From Anthopleura xanthogrammica (lineage: Eukaryota > Cnidaria > Anthozoa > Actiniaria > Actiniidae), in NCBI GenBank assembly GCA_964019055.1, contig OZ025213.1, forward strand, positions 10,095,583 to 10,159,582: a stretch of 64,000 nt of DNA, read 5' to 3'. A program made the position numbers and the translations under genes. Below, piece after piece: positions 1-12,800 of this stretch. Positions within the stretch are counted from its first letter, which is position 1; every line of letters starts with the position of its first letter. Below the pieces are notes generated by a model. That model saw only the letters and a program-made list of their open reading frames with translations, was not told where the DNA came from and ran no database searches.

Positions 1-3000
1 GAACGTGCAAGTCGAATAAATGTGTTTGTGATCCATTGAGTGGCTGGCGCGGGGAGGTGTGCCAAATCCCAGGATGTCCTGGTATAAGAGAGGACTGCAG
101 TGGCAATGGCGAATGCAATGGTGCAACACGTGAATGTGCTTGTAATGAAGGCTGGACTGGTGTTGGTTGTCACATTCCCGATTGCCCCGGAGCACCAGAC
201 TGTTATAACCGTGGATTCTGCAATACTACACTAAAACCCCCTTCATGTACGGGTTGTTCACATGGATGGATGGGGCCAGGGTGCGCTGATCCCTGCCTTT
301 TCGGAGAACAATTACCACCAGGCAGTGGCATTTGTAAATGCTGGCCTGGATTTTCAGGGGTAGGATGTAACAGCGAATGTTCAGAACATGGCATGGTGGT
401 AAATGATATATGTATATGTAATGATGAATGGCGTGGAACACTTTGTGATAACCCAGGCTGTCCTGGAATTGGAGCAGCCTGTAATGCGCACGGCGACTGC
501 AACGCAGCAACTCACGAGTGTACATGCCGCGAGGGCTGGACAGGAAGAGGGTGTGAGATTCCTGACTGCCAAGGAGATCCTAACTGCTTTAACCGCGGAT
601 GTTGTAATACTACATATGATCATCCAGTTTGTACGAGCTGTTTACAAGGCTGGATGGGACCAGGGTGTGGAGATCCCTGTTTACATGGACAACAGGTTCC
701 AATGGACAGTGGAAACTGTGTTTGTGAAGCTGGATGGGTTGGCGTCGGCTGCAATAGCGAGTGTTCTGAACATGGAAATGTCTTAAATGGTACATGCAAG
801 TGCGATGCAGGTTGGCGAGGAAAATACTGTGAAGTTCCAGGGTGCCCAGGTATAGCTAGTGACTGTAGTGACCATGGGGAATGTAACAGTGGAACCCATT
901 CTTGCATCTGTCAAAACGGCTGGAGAGGAGATGGATGTGAAATACCAGACTGCCCAGGGGATCCAGACTGCAACAACAGAGGTTTCTATTTCTACTTGTT
1001 TTTCTTGAAAAAAAATGTGAACTTAATTTTTGAACTTAAAAAAAATCTTAATTTTAATTCTGTTGTATTTAGGCCATTGTAATTCAAGCTACAATCCCCC
1101 GGTGTGTACCAACTGTATTAAAGGTTGGATGGGACCAGGATGCGGAGATCACTGCACCCATGGTGTTCAAGTTCCAATGGATAGTGGTAATTGCAAATGT
1201 AAACCGTGCTATTCCGGAAGTGGTTGCGATATGGAGTGCTCCAAACATGGGAGATGTGATGGCGAGAAATGTGTTTGCAACCCACTCTTAGGATGGCGTG
1301 GGTCCGTTTGCGAAGTTCCAGGATGTCCAGGAGTTGGTGAAGACTGTAGTGCTCATGGGGTTTGTGACAGTGCTAACCACAAATGTATATGTGACCCAGG
1401 TACACTGATATTCATTTTAATTAATATATAAATAAATAAGAATTAAATAAATGAAAAATAATACGATTATAAATTGGTATTTTGGCAACATCACAGAGTG
1501 GCTATTTATACGTCAAAATTTTCACAGTGGCTATTGAGTGAAATTGTCACATAACTTATGCAAAAATACGTAAATTTTAATTTTAATATGCTTGTTATCC
1601 TTTAGTTTAATTTAACAACAACAACCGCAACAACAACAACGACTATATAGCTGATATATGCAAACCTTATGTACTTAACATATATATTGTACCAATTTTT
1701 GAAATCTATTTTTAAGGCTGGAAGGGAGTAGGATGTCACATACCTGATTGTCCTGGAACACCCGACTGCTTTGGCCGTGGGTTTTGTAATGGGACAGGAC
1801 GACAAACCCCTCGTTGCACTGGTTGCAAAATGGGCTGGATGGGCGAAGATTGTAACCAACTTTGTGTGCATGGTAAAGCTAAAAATGGACTATGCAATTG
1901 CGATGCTTGTTACTCTGGAAGTGGGTGTCAATTTGAGTGTTCAGGCCACGGTGAATGTATACAAGGAAAGTGTCACTGCGATCGGTTGCCTGGCGATGCA
2001 TATGTTGGTGATAAGTGCGAGCTTCCTGGTTGCCCAGGTAAAGATGGCAAATGCAGTGGTAATGGATTTTGTAATATGAAACTCAGAAGGTGTGAATGTT
2101 ATCCTGGTTGGGCTGGTGATGGATGTGATGAATTTGACTGTCCGGGTAATCCTTCGTGTATGGGACATGGTCATTGCAGCAACGAGTATCCACGAACATG
2201 TAATTGTTTCCCAAAATGGGCTGGCGAAGCCTGTGGTATTCCGTGTATTCATGGTGTGAACTATGGTAACTCATCAGGATGTATTTGTGATTCTTGTTAC
2301 TCTGGTGTCGGCTGCGATTTGCTGTGTTCTGGAAATGGGCAATGTCACAATGGTTCTTGTTTCTGCCAGCTAGAAAAAGGTTTTAAAGGAAAAACATGTG
2401 CGATTCCAAGCTGCCCTGGCTTTCCACTGGACTGTAGTGGTCATGGCACTTGTAACAAAGCTAACTTAAAATGCACCTGTGACCCAGGGTGGACTGGTAT
2501 CGCGTGTCACATGCCTGATTGCCAGGGAAAACCTCCGTGTAACAATCGTGGTATTTGTCAGCCGCCACTATATGATGGTGCTCAGCCTATCTGCGCTTGT
2601 AAAAGAGGCTGGGCTGGCGTAGCCTGTGAGCTTCCTTGCATTCATGGCAACACAACCAAAGAAGGCAAATGTGAATGCGATCCTTGTTACGATGACAAGG
2701 GATGTCAATTCATGTGTTCAAATCACAGTACCACATGTGTTAATGATAATTGTGACTGTGGATTTGATGGCTGGCGAGGACCTTATTGTTCAGCTAAAGG
2801 ATGCCCTGGGCATAAGGTTGACTGCTCTGGTCATGGTCAGTGTTTGACTTCGTCTGGCACATGCATATGTGAACCTGGATGGAAGGGTAAGTATAAATAT
2901 TTCACTATAACTCGTGCTCTCTCGTTTTTAAAGAAGCTTTCTTAAACTTATAATTCGACTTTTATTTCTTTTGAATTTTAAAGTATCTACTCGTAGATTT

Positions 3001-6000
3001 AAATTGTCTGCAAAGTGCACGAGAAAGCACATAATTTGTATTTTTGACAACGGGAAAACGACGTGGATGTCTTATCGCGAACGAGTGAGTCAACAACCGA
3101 GTCAGCTACATGATATGAAAAATGAGTGAACAAAAGCAATATCACTCCCTTACTGATAATTTGTTTGATTCATGTTTTGAATCTATACAATAACTCAGAA
3201 TAACTCTCTACAGTTTACCGTGAACTCATATTGTATTTCGAAAATAAAGACGAATTGCTAGAGAGTTTTTTATTTGTACTTTTGAAGATAATGCATGATT
3301 ATTTACACCAACTTATAATTCGAATCCCGGCTTGAACTCATAATTTCAATGCGCTTCTCATTATTCTTATTTAGTATAAATACAAAGGTGATTATACAAA
3401 ATCGCGCGCTCTGATTGGTTTTCTATCTCGGATTATCAGCCGATAATCACCTTTTCGGACAAAATGGCTGTCAGCGTGACCGTCGCGCTTTTAAAAAATA
3501 AAATATTTTCACTTTCAATGTTGTTTCCTTCTTTCTTTTTTGAAATAATCACCTTTTTATTTATACTAAAACAATTATTCACCTCAAGCTCAGTGGTTAT
3601 CGATGAATATTTACCTCGCAGCTCGAAGACTCGCCGCTCGGTAAATATTCATCGATAATCACTTCGCCTTCGGCGAATAACTGCTAAATATTACTTGTAA
3701 CATTTTTACTGTAATCGATTTAAACAAAACCGTTTTAAAACTTCAAAATTAATACTTTAATTTTGTTTAAAGGAATGGGATGCGAACTACTTGATTGCCC
3801 TGGAGAAATAAACTGCAACGGCAGAGCAATTTGCATACCTGCTAAACCTCCATACTGTGGTCCGTGTCAGCCTGGATGGGCTGGCATAGCTTGCGAAACC
3901 CCATGTGTTAACGGAAGTCAAAGTAAGACTAATCCTAGAAAATGTGAATGTGACTTCTGCTTTACGGGTATAAGCTGTGATCTCATGTGCTCTGGAAAGA
4001 ATGGTACGAAATGCATTAATGGCTCATGTGACTGTGGATTTGAAGGATGGAGAGGAGATCGCTGTGAAAATGTTGGATGTCCTGGATGGAGTACTGATTG
4101 CTCTGGACATGGAACTTGCAATAGTGCTACTAGGCAGTGTGACTGCAATCGAAATTGGAGAGGTATTGGCTGTGAAATACCTGATTGCCCGGGTGGACCA
4201 AATTGTAATGGCAATGGAAAGTGCATATCCTCAAAGATACCTTACTGCAGTTGTAGTAAAGGATGGATGGGTTCTGCTTGTGAAATTGAATGTGCTCATG
4301 GAAAAGTACGGCGTACAGCTGACGGCGGTTTCATTTGTGAATGTGAAAAGTGCTACAATGGAATTTCCTGTAACTTGGAGTGCACTGGAAGAGGGAATTG
4401 CACGAACGGAAAATGCGACTGCGGTTTTGAAGGATGGCGTGGACCCGCGTGTGAAACGAAAGGATGTCCTGGATGGAAACGCGACTGTAGTGGACATGGC
4501 TCATGCATATCCTCCCTTGGAATGTGCGTTTGCCGACCGGGATGGGGCGGACGAGGGTGCCATATACCTCAATGTGCTGGTGGAGGAAACTGCAGTGGGC
4601 ATGGTATTTGTGACGGTGAAAATCATGATCCTCCTATTTGTGTAACTTGTGATCCAGGGTATATGGGAGATGACTGCGGTACACCTTGTGTCAATGGAAA
4701 TGTAACAAATAACGTAAATGGACAGTTATGCTCATGTGATAGTTGCTTTACTGGACGTTCGTGTGACAAAGAGTGTGATTCCCATGGTAAATGCATACAA
4801 GGTCAATGTAAGTGTAGCAAAGGATGGCGAGGAGTGAAATGCGAGACTGTAGGTTGTCCTGGTAAAGGAACTGATTGCAGTAACCATGGAGTGTGTTTAA
4901 GTGCAACCCAAGAATGCGATTGTTTTAAGGGATGGAAAGGAGAAGGATGTGAGAAACCAGATTGCCCAGGTACACCAGATTGCGGAAATAAAGGGGATTG
5001 CGATGGAAGCTTCGCACCACCCGTTTGTGTGAACTGTACAAATGGCACAATGGGACCAGGCTGTGATCTACCTTGTATTCAAGGTACTGAATACCCACCC
5101 CAGTCATCCATTTGCAAATGTATTCCTTGTTTTCATGGCTTTGCGTGTGATATCGAATGTTCTGGAAAAGGTTATTGTAACTCATCTAAATGCATCTGTA
5201 ACCCTGGCAGTAAAGGAGAACTTTGTGAGCTACTGGACTGTCCAGGAGAGCCTGAATGTAGTAGTCATGGTGTCTGCATTATGCAATCAGGGACTTCTTT
5301 TCCCGAATGTCTTTGTGATCAAGGTTTTGATGGAAGTGACTGTAGTAAACTTGTGTGTCCAGGAACTCCGATGTGTAATAACCGTGGTAACTGTACGCTT
5401 GTCAAAGGAGTACCCAGCTGCCAGTGTCAAAACGAATTTCAAGGCAGTTCATGTGAGAAATGTAAACCCCGTTACACCGGATCTAATTGCGAGCTTTGCG
5501 TTACAAATTACATTGGATGGAATGACAAATGTGATATTTTTTGTGTACATGGTTACGCAACAGGTCCTAATGCTGACGTGTGTACGTGTTACAATGGCTC
5601 GGTAAATGGCCACTGGAATGGTTCAACATGCGAAGAATGCGCAAAAGGGTACGCCATGTCAGATTGCAAAATATGTGATGGAACTCATGTGGGGGAGAAC
5701 TGTAGGGTCGACTGCGTAAAAACAAATGCCTTGTACCGCGATTCACGAGATGGTGATGGGGCTACTGCAACAAATGAAGTCCGTCCTTTCTTAGATTGTT
5801 TAAAGCGTTTTGATAATGGAACAGTAACAGCATGGTTTGGTTACGAAAATAAGAATCTGTTCAATGTTTATATTGATGTGGGACCGGACAATCGCTTTAC
5901 TTGGCCATACCCTGAAATTGTGCCTGGTGGACTACTCGGTTTTGTTAAACGATCAAGTGGCATTGCCTCAAGCACCGTAATACCCCTTAAATCATTGAAT

Positions 6001-6799
6001 TATAAGCAGCCAACAAAACTTCTTCCTGGAAAACATCATCGTGTTTTCAGCATGAGGTAAGCAATTGAAAATTTCTGGCAAATTTTACATCACCTGTCAA
6101 CGCCCTGGCTTATCTGGATCTTTAATTCGAGACGTCTGTTGCGATTGGAGATCTGAAATCTGCAATCTAAGACCGAGAACAAGCGCAGGTCATTGCGCTG
6201 GAAGGTGGTAGTATTATTTGGATATTTACTTTCCTTCATATCTTAACCAACTAAATGCCCTGAATTAATTTTGTTCTCAAATTTCAGATTTCAGAACTCC
6301 GACCGACAATGTTTTTTTAGATGTTATTGTTACGTTTTAATTTTAATACATTTATTGATTGATTCTAATGTTATTTTATTTTAGAGTTGACAATATGTTG
6401 CCGTTGGTCTGGGTTCTTGCAAATCCTCCATCAAACAAGCGACTGTTCATTTACGTCAATGCTTCGAGTATGAACTACCGAGAATGTAACATTTCCAAGA
6501 ATAATGTGAGTTGATAACTTTAATTTACCATACAGACATTTACGTGAAATACGGCCGGCAGTTTTAAACATAAGTTAATTATTAAACTCATAAAAGTAAG
6601 CTTGTTTAACAGAAATACGCTAAGAGCTATAAATCCATGGAACTCTTTGTCTGGTTATAAAGCAGTTTTCGTATGAATCTAATCAAACTCATGTAGATAA
6701 TTCATTTTCAAGTTTGGAGTCGGAGTGAATAATGAACTCAATATTCGAATATTAAATTAACTAATGGTTCTAAGGGGATACGCTTGGACTGTTTTGACT

Positions 6800-6860
<61 letters not shown>

Positions 6861-9800
6861 TAATAGTAATAATGAGAATAATAATAATAATAATTTTATT
6901 AATTCTAATAACAATAAGATTTCAAACTCGAGTTTAAAACCCTATAATGAGCATTAAAATAGACTGCCTCGAAGCTTAGAGATCAGCAAATTATATACGG
7001 TTTTCCAAAATAAAAAAATGCCTATGTATGGTAAATACAATTTCCGTTTTTAGTTTGATTGGATCTCTATATATACCTTTTGATAACTAAAATATTTTTT
7101 TAACAGCGCAACCAAAACTATCACCAATGTGTATGCCGAGACGGATTTTGGGGAAGAGACTGTGCAAACACCTGTCCCGGAGGATCACAATCGCCATGCT
7201 ATGGAAATGGAATATGCAACAAGACTTCCGGATCATGTATTTGTGATATAAACTGGCGTGGAAATAAATTTTGTAATGAATGCTCCATTGGCTGGTACGG
7301 GAAAGACTGCTCCGTCGTTCTAAAAGCAAATAATCGAACCTCAAGTGCTTTTGGCTTAGGGAACTTTATCACATTTGATGGAGCCATGTATCGATTCTTT
7401 GGAAATGGTGAATATTATCTATTTGTTGCCGAGTACGGTTCGCTGGAAGTCCAAGCTCGCATGGTGTCGTGCTACTCTTCAAGCTCCTGCATCAATGCCG
7501 TAGCACTGAATATTAGTAGAACAACCATTTTGATTCATGGACGGTTCAAAACCTCTGGTGAGCCAGTAGTGCTTGTTAATGGGCAAGAAACTCATTCCTT
7601 AACGGCTGTGTTTGGTCCCGAAGAAGATAAGTTAGTTTTTAGTCGAACTTCCACACTCAGATACAGATTTGAAAATACTTATGGACTGCGACTTGATGTG
7701 AGGCTATATGACCGTTACATGGACATCAAAATACACCTAAAAAATGATACATCTTGCCTGAAAAGCAAGGGGCTCTGGGGAAACTGCAATGGAGTCTTTT
7801 TTGATGACTTTACAAGTAAAATTAAAAATTCAGTTAAAAGCCTTAACGTATCGCAGTATTACATTCACGAAGTCTACGGCCCTTCATGGAAAGTACCTTT
7901 GGAAAACAGTCTTTTTACGTATAACTTTAATCGTTACCGTGAGCAGCGTAATCTTAAAGGAGGTGGATATGCCCTGTTTTTAAATAACACCGGTGTACAA
8001 ACAGGAGAAATATTCAGTTTTTCAGCATCTGACATAACCATAGAATTCTTATTGAAACTGGAAAAAGAAAATGGAACAATCATTTCCTATGCTACGATGG
8101 AAACCTTTGCAGTAGTGCTTTCAAGCAGGAAAGTTTTTCTTCAATATTCAAGCACAGACTTTGACACATTAATTTCTTTGGACATTGGGAAATACTATCA
8201 AGTAGCTTTGGTGTGGTCAAGTAAATTCAAAATTTTACACTTTTATATAATGGACAATGATGGTGCAATCCGAAGTCGCAACTTTCCCATTAACACCAAT
8301 TTCAATATCTTCGAACCAGGTGGAGTGTTAGCTTTAGGTTACTGGGCTCCTTCTCCTTCGGGACATCGTGGGATTCATCCCAGTACTGGATTCGTAGGCG
8401 AGATAGATGAATTACGTATATGGAATGCAAAACTTCCCTCGTTCGCTGTCTCTTCTAACTGGCAAAGAAATGTTGGGTGCAAAAAGATACCAGGTTTAGC
8501 AAATTTGTGGAAGTTTAACGAGGGGCAAGGCAACGTTGCTCATGACTGCATATCAGGAGTTCACATGCTTATGAAATACCCGATATGGCAAAACATTTCT
8601 TGGGTATTTTCATCCGTCGAAATTCCGTTGTTTTCATACGACACCCTTACTGTATACAGTACCAGGTTTGAAGAATATCTGGCCTTGAAAGACGCTAAAC
8701 GCCAATGTGAAAATGTAATATCGAAGTCAATCCTCACAAAATCGCTGTCATTCCAAAATGATTCAACATTGTCCTTCTTTTACCTCACATGTTTGCATTC
8801 AGTAACAAGAACCAATGAATTAAGTAGTGCTTACTGGATTGCTATGTCTATATCCGACTTCTACTCCACATTATTGCCAAAGTCAAGATGGTATGCCAAA
8901 ACATTTTGTAAAGAAGTCAATAGATATAATTTCCCTGAATGGATTGGTCCTACCTGCAATACCTATTGTCAATTTGGAGTAAGAGATCCTTCAAATTATA
9001 TTCATTGTCAATGCAAGAATGGCTTTTTTGGAGTAAGTTGCTCAATGGAATGCCCTGGAGGTTACGTTCGCCCTTGCAATGGATTTTCTGTTTCATGTGA
9101 CCGTCTTACAGGCAAATGCGAATGTCCTGTGACAGCAAATCGATCTAGCGATTGCACCAAATGCGACCTTGGTTGGACATCTAGAGACTGTTCCGTAGCT
9201 ATAGCTAATACCATGAATTCCTCTGTCAAACCGTTTTGTCAAGGATTTGGTTCAGGCTACTATTCTACCTTTGACGGAATATACTATAACTTTGGAATTT
9301 TTGGAGAATATTACATCCTAGATACTCCTGAGCTTTCGGTGCAAGTGCGACAGATTCCGTGCAGTAACGAATCCTTTTGTATATCATCTATTAGTGTGAA
9401 GACCAAAGAAAAGTCCCTAACCATCCGAGCTCCTTTTACTGAGGAACAAGCACCTCTTCTTTGGATTTCAGGAAATCGCACACTTGCTACTTCAGGAGAC
9501 TTAGGAACAGGCTATAATTTCCAAAAAACACGACCTGATACTTATGAGGTGTCAAATACCATCATGTCAAGAAAGCATAATTCAGTTAAAATCACGTTAT
9601 GGGGACGATACCTGTCCTTCGAGCTAGTAGTAGATCGGAATCTTTGTTTCAAGGAGTCTGGTTTATGTTCGTCATGTGACAAAGATATGACTAATGACTT
9701 CAGTAATAGAAATGGTACATTGCTTTGGGGACAAAATGCAACACAAGCTATTGTTACACAAAGTCAAAGAAAACGTTGGGAGGTTTCGTCAGTCAACTCT

Positions 9801-12800
9801 CTGTTTATATACAATACAACATCTTACCACGAGCAACGAGAAATAACAAAATCAGGATACTGCTTAGCTTTTGATGGAACTACAACGTTTACCAACAATG
9901 TTGGCTTTTATCAAGATACAGACTTAACTCTTCAGGTAATACGAAATATCTTGCCAAGATTTTGTGTGTATCCATGCACCGACTCATCCATTGTATTGAT
10001 ACATTCCATCCATTCATTCGGTTAAAAAAAATATTTTTTAACGTTTTACATGTCAAAGCCATTTATATATGCAAAGTAATTTCAATCGCTTGAATACTCA
10101 TTATCTCTCTCCATACATATTTTTATATACGCAGATTTTTGTCAAAATCCAAACTGTTGGTGGAACAATCCTATCGTATGCTACGGACGAAACATTTGCT
10201 ATAGTTAATGATGTCACCATTAAAGTTTATTTTGGCCCGAATTTCTTTGACACGGGAGAAGGATTAGAACCAAACAGATGGAACCTATTATCAGTAGTAT
10301 ATCGGCGAGAGCTAGGTAAGCTTCATTAACATAGTTTACGCTTTGAATTTGTTTGTAGATTTATATATTATTTTAAGGTGTTGTTAATAGCCACGTTATG
10401 TTTTAATGTGTTTCTGTTTCTATAGGTATTCTGGCTTACCATCAAATGGACAGGAAAGGTAAAATATTTACAAGAGAGTTCTTAATTGGAGCTGGCCATT
10501 TCTTATCAGGTGGATCACTATGGTTAGGAAAGTGGTACATAACCAAGACAAATATACAAGGAGTGCCGGTTAAACCTTTTAGAGGAAATATTGATGACGT
10601 TAGAATATGGAGTACGGACCTTAATGCTGTTCAAATCAAGCACAGTGTTCAACGCATACAAAGTAATACCTTTAATGTACTCACGTCATACTGGCTTTTT
10701 GATGAGGGTGAAGGCCATGCCATCAAAAACGAAGTACCCGGAAGGTTTCCATTCTCCTTGCCTACTGTATCAAGCCGAAGACCTAGTTGGCAATTTTCAT
10801 ACGCTATTGATAGTCCACCAGATGTACGAACGCACTTTAGTAGTAGTAATGAAGATAAAAGTAACGCAGAGAAGCTTTGCCGACAAAACATCTACAACCC
10901 GAAGCTAATGCCTATATTCCAACAATATTTGAGCCAGGCGCAATTGCTCTTCTATTATATGGCATGCCTAAATACAGTGCAATCTACTAGTGGAGAAAGT
11001 GTATCATACAAAACAGTAACGGCATTAACAGATGACTTACAAAAACGTTTTGATCTAAAAACATCACCAGCGAAACAGCTGTGTCACGAAATTTCTCATT
11101 CAACCTGGATTGGGCCAAATTGTGATATCCAATGTATCTTTGGCAAAGCGGATGTTCAGAACACTAGTATTTGTGTTTGTGAACATGGATACTGGGGAAA
11201 GAACTGTGCGAATGAATGTCCTGGTGGCGTCTTACTTCCCTGCAATTCTCATGGGAAATGTAGTACAATATCCGGAAGATGTGACTGCGAACTTAATTGG
11301 AGAGGAAGTAATGACTGCAGTGCCTGTTCTCCAGGCTGGACTGGCAATGACTGCTCCATCGCTGTATCAAAGAGACATTTTCCAACGTGCTCAGGTTTAT
11401 CTGGAGGACATTTTACCAGCTTTGATGGTGCACACTTCAACTTTCTTGAGGTAGGGGAGTTCTGGTTTGTCCAAAATCCGGCATTCCGTGCTCAAGTCAG
11501 ACAAGTACCCTGTGCGGATGGATGTTCAAGGTGCATTAATGCCATCGCCTTTGCATATCAAGACCTTTGGCAAGTTGCCATCCATGCTTCAACTGACGGA
11601 GGTGAAGTCCCTGTAGTGATTCATGGTGGTAAAATGGTTAACTTCCTTTCAAAGAAAATATCATTTGATAGTAATACTTATCTAGAATACAGATCTTCGA
11701 ACACATTTCTCTTCGTAAGCAAACTGATCGCGTTGACTGTTCATATGCGTTTTCTTGATCAAAGAATCGTCCTTAATCAGCGTATTCAAGGATCCTTGTG
11801 CAAAGGACAGGGAGCACTTTGCGGAAACTGCGATGGCAATATAAACAATGATCTATATGGAACCAGGCTACAAAATGCATGGGCCGTAAGAAAGGAGGAC
11901 AGTTTGTTTGTCTATAACTTTGGTAAGGCCGAGGAACTGCGGAAACCTACTGGGGCTGAATTTGGATTGAAGTTCAACGCTGTTGGGGTCTCAACTGATT
12001 TAATCCCTAATATTTTTACCAATAACTATGTTACCATTGAACTACAAGTTTACGCGGAATCTGAAAAAGAAGGAACGCTTTTTACGTACAGTAAATCTAC
12101 TTCATTTGCCTTGTACCTCAACGATACTATTATGCTACGTATTGGTGCAAACGTTTGGAGTACGAGCCTTATACCTGAGATTAAAAAATGGAACTACCTG
12201 TCGTTTGTATACTATCGGCCGACTGGCGTGCTGAACCTCTATTTAATTAACACAGCTGGCTCGATTACCTATGAAACAATGACTCTACCTTTCGGACTTT
12301 TCACTTCGCAAGGAACTATTACAGTTGGGCAATGGTCACCAGGTTATACTGACCAAGAGGTAGAAGAACTTAAAGGGTTCATAGGATATATTGACGAAAT
12401 TCGAATCTGGAATAGAGAATTTACAATTTCTGACATACAGCAACACTGGCATCTTAACGTACAGCGTAGCGCTTCTCATCTGGCTATACTTTGGAAATGC
12501 AATGAAGGACAAGGTAGCACTGTTCATGATCCGATATCACGCGTACATTTGTATATCCCTGAAAAGACAAATGCTCCTGCATGGGTGCACAGTTCTGCTA
12601 ATGTAGATATTTTCGCCATCTCAACGACTATTAGCTTTGCAAATTCATCATTTCAAGACACCGCAAGTACTTGGTGTAAAGACAACGTTGAAAAGTCTCC
12701 TGTCGGTCAAGCATGTGCTGGTTTAGGCAGCGGCACCACAGCTTTTTACTTTAGAAGTTGCATGAGACTGATCTCCAGCTACGGTTCCACCGCAAAAGGA

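Larger units (their letters stand above)
2887..3772 (+). other. Intron of giant gene carrying inverted-repeat elements
   Basis: Phase-1 intron of 886 bp between EGF exons. Its second half holds two inverted-repeat structures, listed separately. The short open frame 3464-3658 lies across these and is not a gene. Confidence 0.85.
1..5720 (+). other. EGF-like array (N-terminal part of the giant protein)
   Basis: A repeating module of about 110 residues runs through four exons. It has recurring cores such as CSGHGxCN, CxCxxGWxGxxCExPDCPG, NNRGxC, GWMGPGC and CDxECSxHG. The cysteine spacing is of the EGF/tenascin type, with extra cysteines that give a tightly disulphide-bonded rod. The C-terminal copies (about 5240-5720) are more ordinary and more diverged EGF repeats. 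All four in-array introns fall in the same codon phase (after the first base of a Gly codon), so whole exons could be shuffled or duplicated without frame change. The array continues upstream of the window. Confidence 0.9.

Noticed and set aside
203..907. Minus- and other-frame open frames over the EGF exons
   Set aside because: Shadows of the real plus-strand EGF coding frame.
10069..10329. Separate small gene starting at an ATG near 10069
   Set aside because: The true exon is 10135-10315, an internal LamG piece of the giant gene; the upstream part is intron.
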